Assembly: GCA_023399465.1 (NCBI GenBank)
Contig: JAEWPB010000074.1
Coordinates: 1 to 60,464, forward strand
DNA from: Pseudomonadota bacterium
GTDB lineage: Bacteria > Pseudomonadota > Alphaproteobacteria > Rhizobiales > Rhizobiaceae
DNA length: 60,464 bases
Direction: 5' to 3'
Positions 41,998 through 50,501 of this stretch are shown here, piece by piece. Made by a program: the position numbers and the translations under genes. Numbering within the stretch: the first letter of the stretch is position 1; each line of letters opens with the position of its first letter. Under the pieces are notes generated by a model. That model was given only the letters and a program-made list of their open reading frames with translations. It searched no databases and had not been told where the DNA came from.

Positions 41998-43359
41998 ATG
42001 GGACGCCTGGAACCTGGGATTAGTGGAGGCAGGCTCAGCGCCTCCGAATACGAAGCGAATTTCTCCGATCTTCATCCGCGGCTCAAGGAACACGAGGCCC
42101 TCGTCGCAGCCGACCGCTGTTACTTCTGCTACGACGCGCCGTGCATGACGGCCTGTCCGACCTCGATCGACATTCCGATGTTCATCCGCCAGATCTCGAC
42201 CGGCAATCCGGTCGGCGCGGCGAAGACCATCTTCGACCAGAACATTCTCGGCGGCATGTGCGCCCGCGTCTGTCCCACCGAAACCCTGTGCGAGCAGGCC
42301 TGCGTGCGCAACACCGCCGAGGAGCGCCCGGTCGAGATCGGCCGCCTGCAGCGCTATGCCACCGACATCGCGATGGAAGAGGACAAGCAGTTCTATCGCC
42401 GCGCCGAAGACACCGGCAAGAAGATCGCGGTCGTCGGCGCCGGCCCGGCGGGCCTTGCCTGCGCCCACCGCCTCGCCGTCAACGGTCATTCCGTGGTCAT
42501 CTACGAGGCGAAACCGAAGTCCGGCGGCCTGAACGAATACGGCATCGCCACCTACAAGGCGGTCGACGACTTTGCCGCGCGCGAAGTCGAGTACGTACTG
42601 TCGATCGGCGGCATCCAGGTCAAGAACGGCCAGATGCTCGGCCGCGACTTCACGCTTGCCGACCTCACCGCGAAGTACGACGCGGTTTTCCTCGGCCTCG
42701 GCCTTGCCGGCGTCAACGCCCTGCGGGCGGAGGGCGAGACCCTCGACGGCGTCATGGATGCGGTCGATTTCATTTCCGACCTGCGCCAGGCCGGAGCAAA
42801 GGGCGACATCGCCATCGGCCGCCGCGTCGTCGTCCTTGGCGGCGGCATGACCGCGATCGATGCCGGCGTGCAGGCCAAGCTGCTCGGCGCGGAAGAAGTG
42901 ACGATCTGCTATCGCCGCGGCAAGGAGCATATGAACGCCTCCGAGTTCGAGCAGGACCTGGCAACCTCCAAGGGCGTCATCATCCGCCATTGGCTCGCAC
43001 CGAAGAGCATCATCGGCAAGGACGGCAAGGTCGCCGGCATCGAGGTCGAGTACATGGCGCTCGCCGACGGCAAGCTTTCGGGCACCGGCGAGACCGGGGT
43101 GATTGCCGCCGACCAGATCTTCAAGGCGATCGGCCAGACCTTCGAGACGTCGGGTATCGGCTCGCTGCGGATCGAGAACGGACGCATTGCCGTGGATGGC
43201 GAAGGCCACACCTCGCTCGACAAGGTCTGGGCCGGTGGCGACTGCGTGCGCGGCGGCGAAGACCTGACGGTCACCTCCGTCGCCCAGGGCCGCGATGCGG
43301 CTGAATCGATCAACAAAGCCCTTGCCGCCGGTTCGGCGCGGGCAAGCGCCGTCGCGTGA
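41998..43359 (+). CDS. preT: Dihydropyrimidine dehydrogenase small subunit PreT
   Basis: This 453-residue electron-transfer subunit belongs to the GltD/beta-subunit family. The N-terminal domain has two Cys clusters for 4Fe-4S centres (CYFCYDAPCMTACP and CARVCPTETLCEQAC). Next are FAD-binding (VVGAGPAGLACAHRL, about 145-159) and NAD(P)-binding (VVVLGGGMTAIDAG) Rossmann motifs. With PreA it reduces uracil and thymine to dihydropyrimidines using NADH, the first step of the reductive pathway. preA follows after 30 bases. Confidence 0.94.
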   Translation: MGRLEPGISGGRLSASEYEANFSDLHPRLKEHEALVAADRCYFCYDAPCMTACPTSIDIPMFIRQISTGNPVGAAKTIFDQNILGGMCARVCPTETLCEQACVRNTAEERPVEIGRLQRYATDIAMEEDKQFYRRAEDTGKKIAVVGAGPAGLACAHRLAVNGHSVVIYEAKPKSGGLNEYGIATYKAVDDFAAREVEYVLSIGGIQVKNGQMLGRDFTLADLTAKYDAVFLGLGLAGVNALRAEGETLDGVMDAVDFISDLRQAGAKGDIAIGRRVVVLGGGMTAIDAGVQAKLLGAEEVTICYRRGKEHMNASEFEQDLATSKGVIIRHWLAPKSIIGKDGKVAGIEVEYMALADGKLSGTGETGVIAADQIFKAIGQTFETSGIGSLRIENGRIAVDGEGHTSLDKVWAGGDCVRGGEDLTVTSVAQGRDAAESINKALAAGSARASAVA

Positions 43360-43389
43360 CGGCTGGAACGGGATCGAGAGGAACGCACA

Positions 43390-44703
43390 ATGGCAGATCT
43401 TCGCAATAACTTCGTTGGCATCAAGTCGCCGAACCCCTTCTGGCTGGCCTCTGCGCCGCCGACCGACAAGGCCTATAACGTCGAGCGCGCCTTCAAGGCG
43501 GGCTGGGGCGGCGTGGTCTGGAAGACGCTCGGCGAGGAAGGACCGCCGGTCGTCAACGTCAACGGCCCGCGCTACGGCGCCATCTGGGGCGCCGATCGCC
43601 GGCTCCTCGGCCTCAACAACATCGAGTTGATCACCGACCGGCCGCTGCAGATCAACCTGCAGGAAATGAAGCAGGTCAAGATGAACTGGCCGGACAGGGC
43701 CCTGATCGCCTCGATCATGGTGCCCTGCGAGGAACAGGCATGGAAGGCGATCCTGCCGCTGGTCGAGGAAACCGGCGCCGACGGCATCGAGCTCAACTTC
43801 GGCTGTCCGCACGGCATGTCCGAACGCGGCATGGGTGCTGCGGTCGGACAGGTGCCCGAGTACATCGAGATGGTGGTGCGCTGGTGCAAGCAGTACACCC
43901 GCATGCCCGTCATCACCAAGCTGACCCCCAACATCACCGACATCCGCAAGCCGGCCCGTGCCGCCAAGGCCGGCGGCACCGACGCGGTATCGCTGATCAA
44001 CACGATCAACTCGATCGTCTCGGTCGACCTCGACAGCTTCGCGCCGAACCCGACGGTCGGCGGCAAGGGTACGCATGGCGGCTATTGCGGCCCGGCGGTC
44101 AAGCCGATCGCGCTCAACATGGTCGCCGAGATCGCCCGCGATCCCGAGACCGCAGGCCTGCCGATCTCCGGCATCGGCGGGGTGACGACATGGCGCGACG
44201 CCGCCGAATTCCTCGTGCTCGGCGCCGGCAACGTGCAGGTCTGCACCGCAGCGATGACCTATGGCTTCAAGATCGTCGAGGAGATGATCACCGGCCTCTC
44301 CGACTGGATGGACGAGAAGGGCCACGGGAGCCTTGACGACATCACCGGCCGCGCCGTGCCCAATGTCACCGACTGGCAGTACCTGAACCTCAACTACATC
44401 GCCAAGGCGCGCATCGACCAGGATGCCTGCATCAAATGCGGCCGCTGCCATATCGCCTGCGAGGACACCTCGCACCAGGCGATCACCAGCATGGTCGATG
44501 GTGTCAGGCATTTCGAGGTGATGGAAGACGAGTGCGTCGGCTGCAATCTCTGCGTCAACGTCTGCCCGGTGGAGAACTGCATCACCATGGTCGGACTTGA
44601 AGCCGGCGTTCTCGACCAGCGCACCGGCAAGCCAGTCGATCCTGACTACGCCAACTGGACGACGCATCCGAACAACCCGATGGCCCGCCAGGCCGCGGAA
44701 TAA
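43390..44703 (+). CDS. preA: Dihydropyrimidine dehydrogenase large subunit PreA
   Basis: This 437-residue FMN TIM-barrel enzyme reduces the C5-C6 bond of pyrimidines. The barrel has LNFGCPHGMSERGMGAA, with the catalytic Cys, and ISGIGGVTTWRDAAEFL at the FMN phosphate site. The C-terminus holds two 4Fe-4S ferredoxin motifs, CIKCGRCHIAC and CVGCNLCVNVCP. Together with PreT it corresponds to the fused eukaryotic DPD. A terminator follows 22 bases after the stop, so preTA is a two-gene unit. Confidence 0.95.
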   Translation: MADLRNNFVGIKSPNPFWLASAPPTDKAYNVERAFKAGWGGVVWKTLGEEGPPVVNVNGPRYGAIWGADRRLLGLNNIELITDRPLQINLQEMKQVKMNWPDRALIASIMVPCEEQAWKAILPLVEETGADGIELNFGCPHGMSERGMGAAVGQVPEYIEMVVRWCKQYTRMPVITKLTPNITDIRKPARAAKAGGTDAVSLINTINSIVSVDLDSFAPNPTVGGKGTHGGYCGPAVKPIALNMVAEIARDPETAGLPISGIGGVTTWRDAAEFLVLGAGNVQVCTAAMTYGFKIVEEMITGLSDWMDEKGHGSLDDITGRAVPNVTDWQYLNLNYIAKARIDQDACIKCGRCHIACEDTSHQAITSMVDGVRHFEVMEDECVGCNLCVNVCPVENCITMVGLEAGVLDQRTGKPVDPDYANWTTHPNNPMARQAAE

Positions 44704-44725
44704 CAGCTTTCTTTGTCCAAATATC

Positions 44726-44759
44726 AGGCCGGCGGCCGACAGCGGTCGCCGGCCTTTTC
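44726..44759 (+). terminator. Intrinsic terminator of preTA
   Basis: AGGCCGGCG (44726-44734) pairs with CGCCGGCCT (44747-44755) and is followed by TTTTC. It lies just downstream of preA. Confidence 0.85.
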
Positions 44760-45346
44760 GCATCTGCGCCACATGCATAATCCTCATTTGCGCCCACGCC
44801 CCGCCCACCCGACCTGGCATCGCCACTCGGGGCATCACGGGAATGGACGGGGCGCTCGAAAGTACCTCGCAATGTAATTTTATGTGGCACTTTCCAGCGC
44901 CCCGTTCGGCGGTTTTTACTGCAACTGCAGCCCCTCTGCGGCGGTTTCGAAGTTCCAGACAGCGCCACAGTCACCCGGAAGAAAGCCGGAAAACTGCCGA
45001 GAGGCCTGTCTGCTTCCACCGCCCTGTGTGCCTCACAGACACGTCCGGTGTTGTGCCGGTCCCGGCAAGGCAGTCACCCGGAACCGCCGCGCATCGACCG
45101 ATCCACCGGAGGGGGACCATTTTCTGCAGCCCCCGGAACGAATGATGCGTCGTTTCCTCGCACCGGGCGCCGGCCCTGCCTCGCCGCGACGCCTCGCGGT
45201 GTATCCGTGACAGGACGCAGCAAGTCTTGCACAGCCCGATGCGACGGGAACGGAGGGGCACGGATTTTCCCGCAAATGCTTGGCTTGACTGAAGCCCGCC
45301 CTAAATTTCATCCCCGCGACGGAGCACTCGGACAGGTGAAGCTCGG
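44760..45346. other. Gene-free region containing a long inverted repeat
   Basis: I support no gene in this 587-base stretch. Its main structure is a 17-base inverted repeat: ACGGGGCGCTCGAAAGT (44847-44863) against ACTTTCCAGCGCCCCGT (44889-44905). There is one C-C mismatch and a 25-base AT-rich loop. A TTTTT run lies at 44913-44917. It could be the 3' end of a small RNA, or a palindromic intergenic element of the kind known from rhizobial genomes. Confidence 0.55.
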
Positions 45347-46006
45347 ATGCGACTGGAAACCGTACAGGATTTCATCGACGGTCTCTCTGGCCTCGACTTC
45401 CCCGATGTCTTCAATCCCTACCGGGACACCTGCGGCGCATGCGATCTCCCCGATGCCGCCGACATCCGCCGGGACAATCTGGCAGCCGTGCTCGACGCAG
45501 CGCTGCGCCATGGCGTTTCGGCGATCTGGATCGGTCGCGACCTCGGCTTTCGCGGCGGGCGGCGGACCGGGCTTGCGCTGACCGACGAAAGGCATCTGGC
45601 CGCCAATGCGGAGATGATCGGCAGCCGGAAACTGCGCCGGGCGACACACGGCGTGGAAATCGCGGAACCGACGGCAACGGCCGTGTGGACCGCCCTTGCC
45701 GGGGAACGCCGCCCGGTCTTTCTCTGGAACGTCTTTCCCCTGCATCCCCACGAAGAGGGGAAGGCGCTGACCAACCGGCCGCACCGGCGGGCGGAGGCGG
45801 ATGCCGGCCGGCCGTTCCTGGAATGGCTGGTCGACAGGCTTGCCCCGCCGCGCATCGTCGCGATCGGCCGCGATGCACATTTCGCACTTGCCCGCCGTGG
45901 CATCGATGCCACGGCCGTCAGGCATCCGAGCTATGGCGGAAAGGCGATCTTTCTTGCGTCCGTTGGGGAGACTGACGAGCCGGTCGGGCGTCGCATGGGC
46001 GCATGA
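45347..46006 (+). CDS. Uracil-DNA glycosylase-like protein
   Basis: This 219-residue protein resembles the uracil-DNA glycosylase superfamily. It has a FNPYRDTC start region, IWIGRDLGFRGGRRTGLALTD (glycosylase motif 1 position), LWNVFPLHPHE (Asn-containing strand), PFLEWLVDRL, IVAIGRDA and RHPSYGG (the HPS motif). Classical catalytic residues are not fully conserved (GRDLGFRG in place of GEAPG), so base-excision activity is uncertain. It stands alone between preA and a DMT transporter. The ATG at 45347 has AGGTGAAG upstream. Confidence 0.7.
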   Translation: MRLETVQDFIDGLSGLDFPDVFNPYRDTCGACDLPDAADIRRDNLAAVLDAALRHGVSAIWIGRDLGFRGGRRTGLALTDERHLAANAEMIGSRKLRRATHGVEIAEPTATAVWTALAGERRPVFLWNVFPLHPHEEGKALTNRPHRRAEADAGRPFLEWLVDRLAPPRIVAIGRDAHFALARRGIDATAVRHPSYGGKAIFLASVGETDEPVGRRMGA

Positions 46007-46065
46007 CGGCCAATTGCTGCGGTCGGTAGTTGGGTCGATCGCCCTCTCTACAGGCGGCGAGACTC

Positions 46066-47046
46066 ATGCTAGAGCGGGGGACCATTCTCGCATCCTTCCC
46101 CGACAGGTTCCCGCCCGTGAAACAGGACGTCACCGCCCCGACTGCGCACAATCGCCACGCCAAGGGCCGGGAAAAGTTTCTCGCCCATCTCGCGATGCTG
46201 GCCTTTGCCGTGCTGATCGGCGGCTCGTTCTCGCTCGGCGGGCTGGCGGCGCAGCATGTCCCGGCGGCATCCCTGCAGGTGATGCGCTACCTCATGACGA
46301 TTGTCGTGCTCGGGGTCATGACCTTCGCCATCCTGCGCGTGCCGTTCTCGTTTCCGGTGCAGCCCTGGCGCTTCGCCATTCTCGGCGGACTGATGTCGAT
46401 CTACATGCTGACGATGTTCCTGGCGCTGGAAATCACCAGCCCGGTGGCGACGGGCGCTGTCTTCACCCTGATGCCGCTGATGGCGGCGGGCTTCGCGCTG
46501 GTGCTGCTCGGCCAGAGGACCCGGCTCGGCGTGCTCGCCAGCCTGGTGATCGCGGCGGTCGGCGCGATCTGGGTGATCTTCCGCGGCAATATCGACGCGC
46601 TGCTGAGCTTCGACGTCGGCCGCGGCGAACTGATCTATTTCGTCGGCGTCGTCTGCCATGCGATGTACGTGCCGCTGCTGCGCAAATACGACCGCAAGGA
46701 AAATGCCCTCGCCTTCGGTTTCTGGATGGCGATCGCCACCGCCTTCTTCCTGCTCTTGCCGGCCGCGCCCGAACTGCCCGGGATCGCCTTTGCCGAACTG
46801 CCGGGGGTCGTGTGGATCGCGCTCGCCTATCTTTCGGTGGTGACGACGGCGATCACCTTCCTGCTTTTGCAATACGCCTCGCTACGCCTGCCGTCGTCGA
46901 AGGTGCTGGCCTACGGCTACCTGACGCCGACGGTGGTGATCGTCATGGAGGGACTGCTCGGCCACGGCTGGGCCACGGCCCCGGTATTCGCCGGCGCGCT
47001 GGTCACCGCCTGCGGGCTGGTGGTCATGGCGATGCTGCCGGACTGA
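46066..47046 (+). CDS. DMT superfamily (EamA) transporter
   Basis: This protein of ~326 residues has ten membrane helices in two EamA repeats (LAMLAFAVLIGGSFSLGGLAA ... and GELIYFVGVVCHAMYVPLLRKY ...). It moves a small metabolite across the inner membrane. The setting next to rutR and pyrimidine catabolism genes suggests, but does not prove, a pyrimidine-related solute. The start is uncertain: the ATG at 46066 and a GTG at 46117 both precede the first helix, and neither has a clear ribosome site. It converges with rutR (stop at 47051). Confidence 0.82.
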   Translation: MLERGTILASFPDRFPPVKQDVTAPTAHNRHAKGREKFLAHLAMLAFAVLIGGSFSLGGLAAQHVPAASLQVMRYLMTIVVLGVMTFAILRVPFSFPVQPWRFAILGGLMSIYMLTMFLALEITSPVATGAVFTLMPLMAAGFALVLLGQRTRLGVLASLVIAAVGAIWVIFRGNIDALLSFDVGRGELIYFVGVVCHAMYVPLLRKYDRKENALAFGFWMAIATAFFLLLPAAPELPGIAFAELPGVVWIALAYLSVVTTAITFLLLQYASLRLPSSKVLAYGYLTPTVVIVMEGLLGHGWATAPVFAGALVTACGLVVMAMLPD

Positions 47047-47050
47047 CCGC

Positions 47051-47710
47051 TCAGCGTTCCGCGCCGGTCGGGGACCCCGGGATGAGACCGCGGGTAAACA
47101 ACTGCTCGAGGAAGCGGGCGGCATCCTCGAACCGGCCCTCGCCCGATTGGCTCTGCCCGAGCACGGCGCGCACCTGAACGTCGAAGTCGGCGTAATGCTG
47201 GGTGGTCGACCAGATCGAGAAGATCAGGTGGTAGGGATCGCACCTGGCGATCTTGCCCGCCCGCGCCCAGGCACGGATGACCTCGGCCTTTTCGTCGACC
47301 AGGCTCTTCAAAGGCCCGGTCAGCTCGTTTTCGATATGCGGCGCGCCCTGCAGCACCTCGTTGGCAAACAGCCGGCTTTCGCGCGGATAGTCGCGCGCCA
47401 TTTCCAGCTTGCGCCTGATATAGCTGCAGATCTCGACCTCGGGATTGCCCTCGGCGTCGAAGGCGCGCAGGGGATCGAGCCATTTATCCAGGACCCGGTC
47501 GATCAGGGCGCGGTGCATGGCCTCCTTGGTACGGAAATAATAGAGCAGGTTCGGCTTCGACATGCCGGCGACTTCGGCGATCTGGTCGATCGTCGAACCG
47601 CGAAACCCCTTGGCGGAGAAAACGTCGAGGGCGGCCTCGAGTATCTGTTCTTCCTTGGCCTCCTGGATCCTGGTGCGCCGTTGCGTCTGCGCTGCTCTCG
47701 GTATTGCCAT
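47051..47710 (-). CDS. rutR: TetR-family pyrimidine regulator RutR
   Basis: This 219-residue protein has a TetR helix-turn-helix (EEQILEAALDVFSAKGFRGSTIDQIAEVAGMSKPNLLYYFRTKE, residues ~19-62). The YcdC/RutR-type C-terminal domain follows (ESRLFANEVLQGAPHIE, DPYHLIFSIWSTTQHYADF). RutR senses uracil and represses pyrimidine catabolism genes. The ATG at 47710 gives the normal length. A near-consensus RutR box sits upstream in the region shared with the amidohydrolase gene. Confidence 0.92.
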   Translation of the reverse strand: MAIPRAAQTQRRTRIQEAKEEQILEAALDVFSAKGFRGSTIDQIAEVAGMSKPNLLYYFRTKEAMHRALIDRVLDKWLDPLRAFDAEGNPEVEICSYIRRKLEMARDYPRESRLFANEVLQGAPHIENELTGPLKSLVDEKAEVIRAWARAGKIARCDPYHLIFSIWSTTQHYADFDVQVRAVLGQSQSGEGRFEDAARFLEQLFTRGLIPGSPTGAER

Positions 47711-47854
47711 CGCGTCCCCTGTATCGTCGAAATATAACCGCTGGTGTGCATTCCGGCACTTCTGTAGTGCTGGCGCATATTTGGGCAATTGCTGGCTATT
47801 TTGTCGTTATTTTTCGTGTTTTACGTCTTGAGTGCCGCCGCGGAAATTGTAATG

Positions 47855-47870
47855 TTTACCAACCGGTCAA
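47855..47870. promoter_or_regulatory. RutR-like operator
   Basis: TTTACCAACCGGTCAA compared with the known RutR consensus TTGACCA-NN-TGGTCAA shows mismatches at only two of 14 fixed positions. It lies 145 bases before rutR and 135 before the amidohydrolase gene, so it can serve both. Confidence 0.65.
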
Positions 47871-48004
47871 ATTATCTGACAGAAGCGGTACAAACGCAAC
47901 TGCGGATCTCCGGGCGCCAAGAAAAACCAGAACGCGGCGCACGGTTCAAGACCACGGGAACAGCATGACCGGGAATACCCGGCAGTAACAGGTGAGGAAC
48001 GAAT

Positions 48005-49258
48005 ATGGTGGCAGCACCCGGCGAGAACTTGCGCGTCAATGGCGATCGTCTCTGGGACAGTCTCATGGACATGGCGAAGATCGGCCCGGGCGTCGCCGGC
48101 GGCAACAACCGCCAGACGCTCACCGACGAGGATGCCGAAGGCCGCCGGCTGTTCCAGTCCTGGTGCGAAGCGGCCGGACTGACGATGGGCGTCGACCGCA
48201 TGGGCACGATGTTCGCCACCCGCCCCGGCACCGATCCCGATGCCCTTCCCGTCTACGTCGGCAGCCATCTCGATACCCAGCCGACCGGCGGCAAATATGA
48301 CGGCGTGCTCGGCGTGCTCGCCGGCCTCGAGGTCGTGCGCACCATGAACGACCTCGGCATCAGGACGAAGCATCCCGTCGTCGTCACCAACTGGACCAAC
48401 GAGGAAGGCGCGCGCTTCGCCCCCGCCATGCTCGCCTCCGGCGTCTTCGCCGGCGCGATCGACCTCGACTACGCCTATTCGCGCAAGGATCCCGACGGCA
48501 AGGCCTTCGGCGACGAACTGAAGCGCATCGGCTGGGTCGGCGACGAGGACGTCGGCGCCCGCAAGATGCACGCCTATTTCGAATACCACATCGAACAGGG
48601 CCCGATCCTCGAGGCCGAGCACAAGCAGATCGGCGTCGTCACCCACTGCCAGGGCCTGTGGTGGCTCGAATTCACGCTCACCGGCCGCGAGGCGCATACC
48701 GGCTCGACGCCGATGACCATGCGCGTCAACGCCGGGCTCGCCATGGCACGGATCATGGAAATGGTGCAGACCGTGGCGATGGAAAACCAGCCGGGCTGCG
48801 TCGGCGGCGTCGGCCAGGTGAAATTCTCGCCGAATTCGCGCAACGTTCTGCCCGGCACGGTGATCTTCACCGTCGACATCCGTTCGCCGGACCAGGCCAA
48901 GCTCGACGGCATGCGCGCGCGCATCGAGAAGGAAGCGGCCGAGATCTGCAAGGGCCTCGGCGTCGGCTGTTCCGTCGAAGCCGTCGGCCACTTCGATCCT
49001 GTCACCTTCGACCCGACGCTGGTGACATCGGTCCGCGCCGCCGCCGAACGGCTCGGCTACAGCCACATGGACGTGATCTCCGGCGCCGGCCACGACGCCT
49101 GCTGGGCGGCCAAGGTCGCGCCCACCACGATGATCATGTGCCCCTGTGTCGGCGGCCTCAGCCACAACGAGGCCGAGGCGATCTCGAAGGAATGGGCCGC
49201 CGCCGGCTGCGACGTGCTGTTCCATGCCGTGGTCGAAACCGCAGGGATCGTGGAGTGA
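48005..49258 (+). CDS. Zn-dependent amidohydrolase, beta-ureidopropionase/N-carbamoyl-amino-acid hydrolase type (M20 family)
   Basis: This 417-residue M20-family hydrolase has VGSHLDTQPTGGKYDGVLG (His and Asp metal ligands), TNWTNEEGARFAP (Glu-Glu), the LTGREAHTGSTPMTMR dimer region, and SGAGHDACWAA (C-terminal metal His). In this cluster it should cleave N-carbamoyl-beta-alanine to beta-alanine, CO2 and ammonia, the third step of the reductive pathway. The ATG at 48005 follows GGTGAGGAAC. The class II aldolase-like gene starts six bases after its stop. Confidence 0.9.
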   Translation: MVAAPGENLRVNGDRLWDSLMDMAKIGPGVAGGNNRQTLTDEDAEGRRLFQSWCEAAGLTMGVDRMGTMFATRPGTDPDALPVYVGSHLDTQPTGGKYDGVLGVLAGLEVVRTMNDLGIRTKHPVVVTNWTNEEGARFAPAMLASGVFAGAIDLDYAYSRKDPDGKAFGDELKRIGWVGDEDVGARKMHAYFEYHIEQGPILEAEHKQIGVVTHCQGLWWLEFTLTGREAHTGSTPMTMRVNAGLAMARIMEMVQTVAMENQPGCVGGVGQVKFSPNSRNVLPGTVIFTVDIRSPDQAKLDGMRARIEKEAAEICKGLGVGCSVEAVGHFDPVTFDPTLVTSVRAAAERLGYSHMDVISGAGHDACWAAKVAPTTMIMCPCVGGLSHNEAEAISKEWAAAGCDVLFHAVVETAGIVE

Positions 49259-49264
49259 GCCGCC

Positions 49265-50026
49265 ATGCACGGATCCGCCAATGTCGTGTCGTTGGAGAAA
49301 ACCGATGAGCGGCAGCTTCGCGTAGACCTGGCCGCCGCATTCCGGCTGGCCGCCCGCGCCGACTGGCACGAGGCGGTGGCCAATCATTTCAGCGCGGCCG
49401 TCTCCGCCGACGGCCGCCGTTTCCTGGTCAATCCGCGCTGGCGGCATTTCAGCAACATCCGCGCCAGCGACCTGCTGCTGATGGATGCCGACGACGCCGA
49501 GACGATGCAGCGCCCCGACGCTCCGGATCCCTCCGCCTGGTCAATCCATTCGGCGATCCATCGCACCATTCCGCGCGCCCGCGTCGTGCTGCATCTGCAT
49601 CCGCCCTACGCCACGGCCCTTGCGGGCCTGAAGGATCCGTCGATCAAGCCGATCGACCAGGTGACGGCGCGCTTCCATAACCGCATGGCGGTCGATCTTT
49701 CCTTCGGCGGCATCGCAACGGAAGAAGCCGAAGGCGAACGCATCGCCGCGACCATCGGCAACCATTCCGCGGTGATGATGGGCAACCACGGTGTCACGGT
49801 GCTGGCCGAGACTGTGGCCGAGGCCTTCGATGCGATGTACCATCTCGAACGCGCCGCGCGCACGATGGTGCTTGCCTATTCGACCGGCCAGCCGCTGAGC
49901 GTCATGGCCGACGACATTGCAGAGGCGACCGCGGCGGAATGGGATGCCTACAAGGGCGCGCAATTCGCCCATTTCGAAGAAATGAAACGGATTCTCGATC
50001 GCGAGGATCCGGGCTACGCCGACTAG
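49265..50026 (+). CDS. Class II aldolase/adducin family protein
   Basis: This 253-residue protein has the class II aldolase fold. HLHPPYATAL gives two zinc His, and GNHGVTVLAETVAEAFDAMYHLERAA is the C-terminal signature that includes a further His. Members are aldolases, epimerases or decarboxylases. It is co-transcribed with the amidohydrolase and stands before hydA. It is not a known step of pyrimidine reduction, so it may act on a downstream product (for example a C3 semialdehyde); that is speculative. Confidence 0.86.
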   Translation: MHGSANVVSLEKTDERQLRVDLAAAFRLAARADWHEAVANHFSAAVSADGRRFLVNPRWRHFSNIRASDLLLMDADDAETMQRPDAPDPSAWSIHSAIHRTIPRARVVLHLHPPYATALAGLKDPSIKPIDQVTARFHNRMAVDLSFGGIATEEAEGERIAATIGNHSAVMMGNHGVTVLAETVAEAFDAMYHLERAARTMVLAYSTGQPLSVMADDIAEATAAEWDAYKGAQFAHFEEMKRILDREDPGYAD

Positions 50027-50130
50027 GCGGGCGCATGTAGCAAAGACGCATACCGACGACCAAGAAGCGGAACGCTCGCGTCGGCAGGGAACAACAAAAG
50101 CTCGATGGCCCGGGGGAAGGAGACCAGAGC

Positions 50131-50412
50131 GTGACCAGGGATCCGGATTCCGATCTGGCAAGGATGAGCCATGCGGCGCTTCTCGCAGCAGCGAAGGCGA
50201 TGCGGGTGGCGATCCGCGCCCATCGCGATGCGACCGGACACGATCTCTGCTGGCACCACCCCGAGATGTGGAGCCTGCTGCCCGACACAGCGAGACCGGA
50301 AATCACCGTGCCGGAATGGCCGCAATTCATGCGCGGCTGCATCCGTTATCGTCAGTCGCTTGACGAACAGCTCGCGGCAGCGCCGCGAACGGAAAGGGAG
50401 TTCAAGCCATAA
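50131..50412 (+). CDS. Small conserved-looking protein of unknown function
   Basis: This 93-residue soluble protein starts at a GTG with a strong AAGGAG site. It has TGHDLCWHHPEMWSLLPD and VPEWPQFMRGCIRYRQSLDEQL, with Trp, His and Cys residues that look like a conserved core. There is no membrane segment or signal. It lies between the class II aldolase gene and hydA on the same strand, so it is probably part of the pyrimidine operon. No function is recognised. Confidence 0.7.
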   Translation: MTRDPDSDLARMSHAALLAAAKAMRVAIRAHRDATGHDLCWHHPEMWSLLPDTARPEITVPEWPQFMRGCIRYRQSLDEQLAAAPRTEREFKP

Positions 50413-50501
50413 CCGGATGGCGCCCCGAAGAGGACGGGCGCGCCTTCCGAACGACATACGACTGACGCTCAAGTTTCAAAGATAAGCAAAGGGAACGTGA
50501 A

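Noticed and set aside
41995..44838. 947-codon minus-strand frame
   Set aside because: It is antisense to preT and preA, which carry intact Fe-S, FAD and FMN motifs.
44886..44901. Sigma-54 promoter suggested by TGGCAC at 44885-44890
   Set aside because: No GC at the required -12 spacing; the match is part of the inverted repeat.
47867..49447. 526-codon minus-strand frame
   Set aside because: It is antisense to the M20 amidohydrolase gene with its visible metal ligands.
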